Part shown: one piece after another, positions 41,410-49,440 of the stretch
Position numbering within the stretch: the stretch's first letter is position 1
How the letters are laid out: the number at the start of each line of letters is the position of its first letter
Assembly (NCBI RefSeq): GCF_027111255.2
Contig: NZ_CP114285.2
Span: 1,860,001 to 1,924,000, forward strand
Source: Flavobacterium flavigenum
Lineage (GTDB): Bacteria > Bacteroidota > Bacteroidia > Flavobacteriales > Flavobacteriaceae
DNA length: 64,000 nucleotides
Direction: 5' to 3'
Translations under genes and position numbers: made by a program
Notes under the pieces: generated by a model
What the model was told of the DNA's origin: nothing
What the model saw: the letters and a program-made list of their open reading frames with translations, nothing else
Databases searched by the model: none

Positions 41410-42564
41410 ATGAGAAAATTAAAAATGGGAATGATTGGCGGAGGCAAAAATGCTTTTATTGGAGCAGTACATCGCATTGCAGCCAACATGGATGGATTAA
41501 TTGAACTGCATTGCGGTGCTTTTAGTTCTAATCCTGAAGTATCCCTTGAATCCGGTAAAGAATTAGGTTTGTCTCAGGATAAATGTTATCAATCCTACAC
41601 CCAAATGATTGAAACCGAAGCAAAATTACCTTTCGAAGAAAGAATGGATTTTGTTTCGATAGTAACCCCAAATCATGCCCACTTTGCTCCTGCTATGCTG
41701 GCATTAGAAAATGGTTTCCACGTTGTTCTGGATAAACCCATAACTTTGAGCCTGGAAGAAGCAAAATTATTGGAACAAAAAGTAAAAGAAACGGGACTTT
41801 ATTTATGTTTAACACATACTTACGCGGGCTATCCGATGGTAAAACAGGCACGCGAAATGGTCGCTAAAAATGATTTTGGAGCCATCAGAAAAATAATGGT
41901 GGAATATCCACAAGGCTGGTTGAGCACTGACTTTGAAAATGCCGGAAACAAACAGGCAGCCTGGAGAACAGATCCGTCAAAAAGCGGAATCAGCGGTTGT
42001 ATGGGCGACATCGGAACTCATGCAGCACATTTAGCAGAATATATTTCAGGATTGAAAATTACTCAGATTTGTGCCGATATTAATACAGTTGTTGCCAACA
42101 GAAGACTGGATGACGACGGAAATGTATTGCTCAAATTTGACAATGGTGCCAATGGCATTTTGGTAGCCAGCCAAATTGCCGCCGGAGAAGAAAACAGCTT
42201 AAAAATTAAAGTATACGGAGAAAAAGGCGGTCTGGAATGGCACCAAATGGAACCGAATACTTTAATTGTAAAATGGCAGGACGCTCCTGCTCAGTTGTAT
42301 CGTACCGGAAACGGGTATCTATCCCCAATTGCAGCTTTTAATACCCGAATTCCAAGCGGGCATCCGGAAGGGTATCTGGAAGCTTTTGGGAATTTATACA
42401 AAAATTTCGCATTGACTTTACAGGCAAAATTAGCAGGCAAGGAACCATCTGCAGAAATGCTTGATTTTCCAACAGTAAAAGATGGCGTTCGCGGAATGGC
42501 TTTTATAGAAAATGTAATCGCTTCCGGAAAATCAACTCAAAAATGGACTGAATTTATAATTTAA
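41410..42564 (+). CDS. Gfo/Idh/MocA-family oxidoreductase (cytosolic)
   Basis: The 384-residue protein has the Rossmann start MGMIGGGKNAFIGAVHRI and the conserved DKPITLSLEEAKLLEQ (EKP motif with Asp). The catalytic-domain region YPQGWLSTDFENAGNKQAAW and the segment CMGDIGTHAAHLAEYISGLK carry the typical His and Asp. There is no signal, so it works in the cytoplasm, probably with NAD(H) on a keto-sugar or its product. It lies 18 bases after the GMC gene. Confidence 0.92.
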   Translation: MRKLKMGMIGGGKNAFIGAVHRIAANMDGLIELHCGAFSSNPEVSLESGKELGLSQDKCYQSYTQMIETEAKLPFEERMDFVSIVTPNHAHFAPAMLALENGFHVVLDKPITLSLEEAKLLEQKVKETGLYLCLTHTYAGYPMVKQAREMVAKNDFGAIRKIMVEYPQGWLSTDFENAGNKQAAWRTDPSKSGISGCMGDIGTHAAHLAEYISGLKITQICADINTVVANRRLDDDGNVLLKFDNGANGILVASQIAAGEENSLKIKVYGEKGGLEWHQMEPNTLIVKWQDAPAQLYRTGNGYLSPIAAFNTRIPSGHPEGYLEAFGNLYKNFALTLQAKLAGKEPSAEMLDFPTVKDGVRGMAFIENVIASGKSTQKWTEFII

Positions 42565-42574
42565 ATCACAACAA

Positions 42575-43627
42575 ATGACCACAATGCAAGGACCTGCGGT
42601 TTTTTTAGCCCAGTTTATATCTGATGAAGCTCCTTTTAATTCTTTAGAAGGAATTTGCCAATGGGCTGCCAATCTGGATTTTAAAGGAATACAAATTCCG
42701 ACCTTAGATTCTCGTTTTATTGATTTGCAAAAAGCTGCAGAAAGCAAAACCTATGCTGATGAACTTACCGGAATTGTTGGTTCATACGGATTACAAATAT
42801 CTGAACTTTCCACTCATTTACAGGGTCAGCTGGTTGCCGTTCATCCGGCTTACGATGATTTCTTTGATGGATTTGCACCACAGGCATTGCGCAGAAATCC
42901 AAAAGCCAGACAGGAATGGGCAGTACAGCAATTGCACTATGCCGCAAAAGCTTCCCTAAATTTAGGACTAAATGCGCATGCTACCTTTAGCGGTTCCTTA
43001 TTGTGGCAGTATTTTCATCCCTGGCCCCAACGACCGCCCGGTTTAATAGAAGACGGATTCAAAGAACTGGCAAATCGCTGGCTTCCAATTCTCAATGAAT
43101 TCGATAAAAATGGCGTAGATGTTTGTTATGAAATTCATCCGGGAGAAGATTTATTTGATGGCGAAACTTACGAAATGTTTCTCAAAGCCGTAAACAATCA
43201 TCAACGAGCGTGCATTCTCTACGACCCATCCCATTTTGTGCTGCAGCAACTGGATTATATTCAGTATATCGATTTTTATCATGAACGAATCAAAGCCTTC
43301 CATGTTAAAGATGCCGAATTTAACCCAACAGGAAAACAGGGAACTTTCGGAGGGTATCAAAGCTGGCTGAATCGTGCAGGACGTTATCGCTCACCTGGCG
43401 ATGGTCAGATTGATTTTAAAACCATTTTTAGCAAATTAGCACAATACGATTACAAAGGCTGGGCCGTAATGGAATGGGAATGCTGTTTAAAAAATCAGGA
43501 TGACGGTGCCCGTGAAGGAGCCGAATTCATAAAAAAACACATTATCAAAGTAACTGATAAAGCTTTTGATGATTTTGCTGCGGTAGAAAGTAACTCAGAG
43601 CTTAACAGGAAAAATTTAGGATTATAA
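42575..43627 (+). CDS. Sugar phosphate isomerase/epimerase family protein (AP endonuclease 2 TIM barrel)
   Basis: The 350-residue TIM-barrel protein shows metal-ligand motifs of the xylose-isomerase-like family: VCYEIHPGEDLFDGETYEMF, ILYDPSHFVLQQLDYIQYI, IKAFHVKDAEF and GWAVMEWECCL. No signal peptide is present. Such enzymes isomerise or epimerise keto sugars in the cytoplasm. It lies 10 bases after the Gfo/Idh gene, so the pair probably acts one after the other. Confidence 0.9.
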   Translation: MTTMQGPAVFLAQFISDEAPFNSLEGICQWAANLDFKGIQIPTLDSRFIDLQKAAESKTYADELTGIVGSYGLQISELSTHLQGQLVAVHPAYDDFFDGFAPQALRRNPKARQEWAVQQLHYAAKASLNLGLNAHATFSGSLLWQYFHPWPQRPPGLIEDGFKELANRWLPILNEFDKNGVDVCYEIHPGEDLFDGETYEMFLKAVNNHQRACILYDPSHFVLQQLDYIQYIDFYHERIKAFHVKDAEFNPTGKQGTFGGYQSWLNRAGRYRSPGDGQIDFKTIFSKLAQYDYKGWAVMEWECCLKNQDDGAREGAEFIKKHIIKVTDKAFDDFAAVESNSELNRKNLGL

Positions 43628-43647
43628 ATTTGTTTAATTAATAGAAT

Positions 43648-44010
43648 ATGAAAATTAAAATTTTAGTTGCAATGATAGTTTTGGGCGCTTTATGCTCTTT
43701 TTCGAATTATGATTCAATTCCCGCAGAATACAATGTCATAAAGCAAACTAAACCATCTGAAGGAGAAGCTTTAATAAAAAAAGAAGATTGTGCTACCTGT
43801 CACAAAATAGATAAAAAAGTTGTAGGCCCCTCCTATTTAGATATCGCCAAAAAATATCCAATGAACGATAAAAACGTAAAGTATCTGACAGAGAAAATCA
43901 CAAAAGGAGGTTCAGGCGTCTGGGGCGCAATACCTATGTCAGCTCATACTGCATTAAAAAAAGATGATGCAAAGAAAATTGCAATATACATTCTATCATT
44001 GAACAAATAA
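43648..44010 (+). CDS. Exported cytochrome c
   Basis: The 120-residue protein starts with a signal sequence (KILVAMIVLGALCSFSNYD). It has one haem site CATCHK, with the proline-glycine bend VVGPSYLDIAKKYP behind it and a Met ligand in GAIPMSAH. Length and fold suit a small class I c-type cytochrome. In the operon it would accept electrons from the FAD oxidoreductase and pass them to the respiratory chain. Confidence 0.93.
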   Translation: MKIKILVAMIVLGALCSFSNYDSIPAEYNVIKQTKPSEGEALIKKEDCATCHKIDKKVVGPSYLDIAKKYPMNDKNVKYLTEKITKGGSGVWGAIPMSAHTALKKDDAKKIAIYILSLNK

Positions 44011-44022
44011 ATTAAGACCTAC

Positions 44023-45486
44023 ATGGATCAGGATTTAAATAAAAATACAGAACCAGAATCGACTATACGCAGGGATTTTCTAAAAAAAGGAGTGTTGGCG
44101 ACTGCCGCATTTATGATCATTCCAAGACACGTAATGGGCAGAGGCTTTGTCGCTCCCAGTGACAAATTAACAATTGCCGGTATTGGTGTTGGCGGAAAAG
44201 GAAGATCAGACATTTCATCTTTTGAAAGAAGCGGCATCGCAAATATCGCTTATTTGTGTGATGTTGATACAAGAAGAGCTGCTGATAGCGTAAAATATTA
44301 TCCTAAAGCTAAATTCTACAAAGACTGGCGTGAAATGCTGGATAAAGAGCATAAAAACTTCGACGCGGTTTCTGTTTCTACACCCGATCATAATCATGCG
44401 ATTCAGGCTTTTTCAGCTATGCAATTAGGCAAACATGTCTATGTGCAAAAACCATTGACGCATGATATTTATGAAGCACATATGCTTACTCAGGCAGCCT
44501 CTCGTTATAAAGTAGTTACTCAAATGGGAAATCAGGGATCCTCCAATGATGGTACCCGACTTTTAAAAGAATGGTATGATGCTGATTTAATTGGTGATGT
44601 GCATACGGTTTATGCCTGGACAGACAGACCCGTATGGCCTCAGGGAGTTCCGTGGTCAACCGCAAAAACCGAAATCCCAAAAGAATTAGATTGGGATTTG
44701 TGGCTGGGCACTGCTCCTTACAAAAATTATGTTGACAAATTAGTACCGTTCAACTGGCGTGGCTGGTGGGATTATGGAACTGGAGCATTAGGTGACATGG
44801 GATGTCATTTGATGGAAGCACCATTTTCCGTATTGAATCTAAAATATGCAAAAGATGTGCAATGCAGTGTTGGCTCCGTTTATGTAGATGAATTCAAAAG
44901 AGGCTATTTCCCCGAAAGCTGTCCACCTTCGAGTCATGTCACATTAACTTTTCCAAAAACCAATAAAACGAAAGGCGATATCAAACTGCACTGGATGGAT
45001 GGCGGTATTCAGCCCGAACGCCCTGAAGAATTAGGTGCTAACGAAATCTTCGGTGATGGTGGAAACGGTACTTTATTTATTGGAACAAAAGGAAAAATGC
45101 TTTGTGATACCTATAGCGAAAATCCAAGATTATTGCCTTTAAGCCGTAACGAAAATCTAAAAATAAAAGAAAAATATCCTCGTGTAAAAGACGGTGCCAA
45201 TGGCCATCAAAGACAATGGATAGAAGGATGTATTGCAGGCTATGGCAAAAAAGAACTGAGTTCACCATTTGAAATCGCAGGCCCTTTGACAGAAGCTTTA
45301 TTAATGGCTAATCTTGCCGTAAGAGGCTACGATTTATATAAAGAAGTACTTGGTGAAGATGTGTATCCTGGACGTTCGGTTAAATTGCTTTGGGATAATG
45401 ATGCCAAGAAAGTAACCAATGTAGATGATGTAAACCAATTTGTAAAACGCAATTATAGAGAAGGCTGGAAAAACCTGAGCTTCTAA
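44023..45486 (+). CDS. Tat-exported Gfo/Idh/MocA-family protein
   Basis: The 487-residue protein begins with a textbook twin-arginine signal (TIRRDFLKKGVLATAAFMII), followed by KLTIAGIGVGGKGRSDISSF (dinucleotide-binding) and VQKPLTHDIYEAHMLTQAAS. The long C-terminal domain (LPEELGANEIFGDGGNGTLF-like PEELGANEIFGDGGNGTLFI) is that of the large periplasmic subgroup common in Bacteroidota. Such proteins keep their NAD tightly bound and can oxidise, eliminate and re-reduce glycosides. It lies 12 bases after the cytochrome gene. Confidence 0.93.
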   Translation: MDQDLNKNTEPESTIRRDFLKKGVLATAAFMIIPRHVMGRGFVAPSDKLTIAGIGVGGKGRSDISSFERSGIANIAYLCDVDTRRAADSVKYYPKAKFYKDWREMLDKEHKNFDAVSVSTPDHNHAIQAFSAMQLGKHVYVQKPLTHDIYEAHMLTQAASRYKVVTQMGNQGSSNDGTRLLKEWYDADLIGDVHTVYAWTDRPVWPQGVPWSTAKTEIPKELDWDLWLGTAPYKNYVDKLVPFNWRGWWDYGTGALGDMGCHLMEAPFSVLNLKYAKDVQCSVGSVYVDEFKRGYFPESCPPSSHVTLTFPKTNKTKGDIKLHWMDGGIQPERPEELGANEIFGDGGNGTLFIGTKGKMLCDTYSENPRLLPLSRNENLKIKEKYPRVKDGANGHQRQWIEGCIAGYGKKELSSPFEIAGPLTEALLMANLAVRGYDLYKEVLGEDVYPGRSVKLLWDNDAKKVTNVDDVNQFVKRNYREGWKNLSF

Positions 45487-45516
45487 AAAACAATAAAAGA
45501 ATTAAAAAGTTAAACC

Positions 45517-46227
45517 ATGAAAAAGATTATCACAGCAGTATTAGCATTCACTTTATTACAAACGCTACAAGCCCAAAAAGGATTCAAGCCTATTTTTGAC
45601 GGAAAAACAACAACAGGCTGGCATACGTATGGTAAAAAAACAGCAAGTGCCGGTTGGAAGGTAGAAGATGGCGTATTGCATTTTGACCCTGAAGCTGCAA
45701 AAAATGGTCAGGGTGGAGATTTAGTAACGGATGCCGAATATGAAAATTTTCATTTAAAATTAGAATGGAAAGTTGCTCCAAATGCCAACAGCGGAATCAT
45801 TTTTTATGTGAATGAAAACCCGCAAAAATATCCAAACACTTACGAAACCGGTTTAGAAATGCAGGTTTTGGATAATGATGGCCATCCTGACGGAAAAATA
45901 ACAAAACACCGAGCCGGAGATTTATATGATTTAATTCAAAGCAAATCAGAACCGGTGAAGCCCGTTGGAGAATGGAATACTGCAGAAGTGGTTTGTAAAA
46001 ACGGAAAACTGAGCTTGGTCTTAAACGGAGTTATTATTGTTGAAACGGTACTTTGGGATGACAATTTTAAAGCCCTGGTTGCAGGAAGCAAATTCAAAGC
46101 ATGGCCAGCTTTCGGAACATTCAAAAAAGGAAAAATTGCTTTGCAGGATCACGGTAATAATGTATGGTATCGCAATATCTCTATTAAAGAATGGAATACT
46201 ATGGAAACTACAACGGGCTGTAAATAA
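45517..46227 (+). CDS. DUF1080 (3-keto-disaccharide hydrolase-type) secreted protein
   Basis: The 236-residue protein has a signal peptide (AVLAFTLLQTLQA-Q) and the DUF1080 opening FKPIFDGKTTTGWHTYG. The jelly-roll core follows with DLVTDAEYENFHLKLEWKVA, NSGIIFYVNENPQKYPNTYE and the ending IALQDHGNNVWYRNISIKEW. Some DUF1080 proteins cleave the glycosidic bond of 3-keto-glycosides. Its position between two dehydrogenases and a permease fits this step in the periplasm. Confidence 0.92.
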   Translation: MKKIITAVLAFTLLQTLQAQKGFKPIFDGKTTTGWHTYGKKTASAGWKVEDGVLHFDPEAAKNGQGGDLVTDAEYENFHLKLEWKVAPNANSGIIFYVNENPQKYPNTYETGLEMQVLDNDGHPDGKITKHRAGDLYDLIQSKSEPVKPVGEWNTAEVVCKNGKLSLVLNGVIIVETVLWDDNFKALVAGSKFKAWPAFGTFKKGKIALQDHGNNVWYRNISIKEWNTMETTTGCK

Positions 46228-46266
46228 TAACAGCCCAAATATATCTAACCAAAATAACCACAATAT

Positions 46267-47496
46267 ATGAATACAACTATTCGCATTAAATTATCTGTAA
46301 TGATGTTTCTCGAATTTTTTATCTGGGGAGCATGGTTTGTTACTCTTGGCACTTTTTTAGGAAGCAACCTAAAAGCTTCCGGTTCAGAGACAGCAGCCGT
46401 TTTTTCTACCCAATCCTGGGGAGCCATCATTGCTCCTTTTATTATTGGCTTGATTGCAGATCGTTATTTTAATGCAGAGAAAATCTTAGGTATTTTACAT
46501 TTAGCTGGTGCTTTTTTAATGTATCAAATGTATCAGTCGACAGATGTTGGAATGTTTTATATATATGTATTGAGTTATATGGTTTTGTATATGCCAACAT
46601 TGGCTTTAGTAAATTCTGTAGCATTCAGTCAGATGAAAGATGCGGAGAAAGAATTTGCGAACATCAGGGTTTGGGGTACAATTGGATGGATTTTGGCCGG
46701 ACTGTCGATTAGCTTCTTCTTTCATTGGGATTCAGCAGAAGCTGTTTCTAACGGATTGCTTAAAAATACATTTCTATTGGCCGGAATTGCAGCTTTGGTT
46801 TTAGGCTTATTGAGTTTTACTTTGCCAAAAACCCCTCCAAAAGTTAGTGAAGGAAAAATTAGAATTGCAGATATTATTGGCCTTGATGCATTAAAGCTTT
46901 TGAAAGACAAAAATTTCCTGATCTTTTTCATTTCATCAATCCTGATTTGTATCCCATTAGCTTTTTATTATCAAAATGCACATCCTTTTCTGACTGCCGC
47001 CGGAGTTGAAAACCCGACAGGAAAAATGGCTATAGGCCAGATCTCCGAAGCATTGTTTTTATTGTTTATTCCTGTATTTTTTGCCCGTTTTGGTTTTAAG
47101 AAAACAATTCTGGTGGGAATGTTAGCCTGGGCAATACGCTACGTTTTATTTGCTTATGGAAATGGAGGCGATTTGAGTTTTATGCTGATTACCGGAATCG
47201 CATTACACGGAATTTGTTATGACTTTTTCTTTGTTTCCGGACAAATTTACACCAATTCAAAAGCAGGCGAAAAATACAAAAGTGTCGCTCAGGGTTTGAT
47301 AACGCTGGCCACTTACGGTATCGGAATGTTAATTGGATTTGCAGTTGCAGGCTGGATCACGGACAATTACAAAACTGCTGAAGGAGCAATCAATTGGGTA
47401 ATGGTATGGATAATTCCTGCCGGAATCGCTTTTGCCGTATTCCTGATTTTTGCTCTTTTATTTCAGGAAAAAAATAAACTGGCAAATGAAATTTAA
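46267..47496 (+). CDS. MFS transporter of the nucleoside:H+ symporter-like group
   Basis: The 409-residue protein has 12 hydrophobic segments. The opening IRIKLSVMMFLEFFIWGAWF and FSTQSWGAIIAPFIIGLIAD match the NupG/XapB-like family widespread in Bacteroidota sugar operons. It probably imports the released keto-sugar or another cleavage product. It lies 39 bases after the DUF1080 gene. Confidence 0.9.
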   Translation: MNTTIRIKLSVMMFLEFFIWGAWFVTLGTFLGSNLKASGSETAAVFSTQSWGAIIAPFIIGLIADRYFNAEKILGILHLAGAFLMYQMYQSTDVGMFYIYVLSYMVLYMPTLALVNSVAFSQMKDAEKEFANIRVWGTIGWILAGLSISFFFHWDSAEAVSNGLLKNTFLLAGIAALVLGLLSFTLPKTPPKVSEGKIRIADIIGLDALKLLKDKNFLIFFISSILICIPLAFYYQNAHPFLTAAGVENPTGKMAIGQISEALFLLFIPVFFARFGFKKTILVGMLAWAIRYVLFAYGNGGDLSFMLITGIALHGICYDFFFVSGQIYTNSKAGEKYKSVAQGLITLATYGIGMLIGFAVAGWITDNYKTAEGAINWVMVWIIPAGIAFAVFLIFALLFQEKNKLANEI

Positions 47497-47508
47497 GTAT
47501 TTTTAAAA

Positions 47509-48408
47509 ATGAAAAAGATGAGTACAACTTTTAACAGAAGGACCGCTATAAAAGGTATTCTTGCCGGAACCGTTACTTTAGGCGTTCCGGCAGATTTATT
47601 TGCTTTGGCTAAGCCTGACGAAGAACTTAAATTAGATTCAATGCTAAAAGGAAAGATTAATCATTCGGTAGCGCGTTGGTGCTTTAACGATTTTGACATC
47701 GAAACACTTTGTTCAGAAGCTAAAAAAATAGGCATTACTGGTATTGATCTGGTGGGACCAAAAGACTGGCCGGTATTAAAAAAGCACAATCTTGTTTCGA
47801 CTATGTGCAATGGTGCCGAATTAAATCTTGTGGACGGTTTCAACGATCAAAAATTTCATGGACAGCTAATTAAAAATTATACCGAAATGATTCCGCTGGT
47901 TGCTGAGGCGGGTTACAAAAACCTGATTTGCTTTAGTGGAAACACCAGAGGGAAAACCGATGAGGAAGGATGGAACAATTGTGTTCTTGGACTTCAAAAA
48001 CTGATTCCACTGGCAGAAAAGCATAAAGTAACCCTGGTGATGGAATTGTTGAACAGTAAGATCAATCACAAAGATTATCAATGCAGCAAAACATACTGGG
48101 GAGTTGAACTGGCAAAACGAATCAACTCTGAAAATTTCAAACTGCTCTATGATATTTACCACATGCAGATTGACGAAGGGGATGTCATCCGAACCATTAG
48201 AGAAAATCATAAATACATTGCCCACTATCATACAGGCGGGGTTCCGGGGCGAAATGAAATTGATGAAACTCAGGAACTCAATTACAGCGCTATAATGAAA
48301 GCTATTGCTGAAACCGGTTTTACAGGTTTTGTGGGGCAGGAATTTATTCCGCTGCAAAAAGATAAAATAGCCTCTTTGAAAAAGGCAATTGCAATTTGTG
48401 ATATTTAA
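47509..48408 (+). CDS. Tat-exported hydroxypyruvate isomerase-like TIM-barrel protein
   Basis: This 299-residue protein has a twin-arginine-like start (FNRRTAIKGILAGTVTLGVP). It then shows hydroxypyruvate isomerase features: NHSVARWCFNDFDIETLCSE, VTLVMELLNSKINHKDYQCS, LLYDIYHMQIDEGDVIRTIR and IAHYHTGGVPGRNEIDETQE, with the metal-ligand Glu, Asp, His and Glu. Export is unusual for this enzyme class but recurs in Bacteroidota sugar clusters. The exact substrate is unknown. An open frame of 223 codons on the opposite strand is judged a shadow. Confidence 0.9.
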   Translation: MKKMSTTFNRRTAIKGILAGTVTLGVPADLFALAKPDEELKLDSMLKGKINHSVARWCFNDFDIETLCSEAKKIGITGIDLVGPKDWPVLKKHNLVSTMCNGAELNLVDGFNDQKFHGQLIKNYTEMIPLVAEAGYKNLICFSGNTRGKTDEEGWNNCVLGLQKLIPLAEKHKVTLVMELLNSKINHKDYQCSKTYWGVELAKRINSENFKLLYDIYHMQIDEGDVIRTIRENHKYIAHYHTGGVPGRNEIDETQELNYSAIMKAIAETGFTGFVGQEFIPLQKDKIASLKKAIAICDI

Positions 48409-48429
48409 TTCAATATAAAAGTAACAATC

Positions 48430-49302
48430 ATGATAAAGAGAAGAGATTTTATAATTAACAGCGGTTTGGCTTTGGGTGCATTGGCAATTGCTCCTTCCCT
48501 TGCGTTTTCGGCTAAGCCAAAAAGTATTGGACTTCAATTGTATACTTTGAGAACAGAATTTTCTAAAGATGTAAAAGGCGTTTTAGAACATGTGGCCAAA
48601 TCGGGCTACAAAGAAGTAGAAACGTATGGATTCTCAGCTGACAAAGGTTTTTTTGGCACTTCTGCAAAAGATTTCAAAAAAATATTGGTTGATAACGGCC
48701 TTAAAGCGCCAAGCGGACATTATGATTTTAATTCTTTTATTAAAGATAATAATGCTGATTTTCTAAAAGCTTGTATTGAATGCGCTAATCAATTAGGAAG
48801 TGAGTATATAACTGTTCCCTGGCTGGATGAACAATTAAGGAGTGACTTAGACAGTTACAAACGAATTGCTCAAAAAATAAATGAGGCAGCCGTTTTATGC
48901 AAACAATCAGGATTAAAATTAGCCTATCATAATCATGATTTTGAATTTAAGAAGTTTGGAAATCAGACAGGGTATGATATTTTACTACAGGAAACAGATA
49001 AAAAACTGGTTGATTTTGAACTGGATTTATACTGGGTAGTTCGTTCAGGAAATGATCCTTTAGAAATGTTCAAAGCGAATCCAGGCCGATTTACGATGTG
49101 GCACGTAAAAGACATGGATAAATCCAAAGCAGAATGGAATACCGAAGTTGGCGAAGGAAGCATCGACTTTAAACCTATTTTTGCACTAGCTAAACTATCC
49201 GGAATGCAGCACTTTTTTGTGGAACAGGAAACGAATTACTCTCCAAATCCAACGGAATCTATAAAAACAAGCTGGGATTTTGTTTCTAAAAATTTAATTT
49301 AG
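48430..49302 (+). CDS. Tat-exported sugar phosphate isomerase/epimerase-like protein
   Basis: The 290-residue protein has a twin-arginine signal (MIKRRDFIINSGLALGALAI). A TIM barrel of the AP-endonuclease-2 family follows, with IGLQLYTLRTEFSKDVKGVL, KLAYHNHDFEFKKFGNQTGY, VDFELDLYWVVRSGNDPLEM and MWHVKDMDKSKAEWN. It is the last gene of the operon; a terminator follows at 49378-49414. Together with the gene before it, it gives the operon two exported isomerase-fold proteins in tandem. Confidence 0.9.
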   Translation: MIKRRDFIINSGLALGALAIAPSLAFSAKPKSIGLQLYTLRTEFSKDVKGVLEHVAKSGYKEVETYGFSADKGFFGTSAKDFKKILVDNGLKAPSGHYDFNSFIKDNNADFLKACIECANQLGSEYITVPWLDEQLRSDLDSYKRIAQKINEAAVLCKQSGLKLAYHNHDFEFKKFGNQTGYDILLQETDKKLVDFELDLYWVVRSGNDPLEMFKANPGRFTMWHVKDMDKSKAEWNTEVGEGSIDFKPIFALAKLSGMQHFFVEQETNYSPNPTESIKTSWDFVSKNLI

Positions 49303-49377
49303 GCAGAAGACATACAACTTCTTGAAACTATTTCGAAAAAGATATTTTTCTGAACTTTTCTTTGATTCCAAATAATT

Positions 49378-49414
49378 AAAAGCCTTTCAAAATCAACGAC
49401 TTTGAAAGGCTTTT
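49378..49414. terminator. Terminator of the sugar-oxidation operon
   Basis: AAAAGCCTTTCAAA and TTTGAAAGGCTTTT form a 14-bp perfect stem between the operon and the convergent LRR gene. Confidence 0.9.
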
Positions 49415-49440
49415 ATGCAGAATAAATAATGTACCTAAAT

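Noticed and set aside
47866..48537. 223-codon open frame opposite the hydroxypyruvate isomerase-like gene
   Set aside because: It is antisense to two genes with clear families, and its translation has no recognisable pattern.
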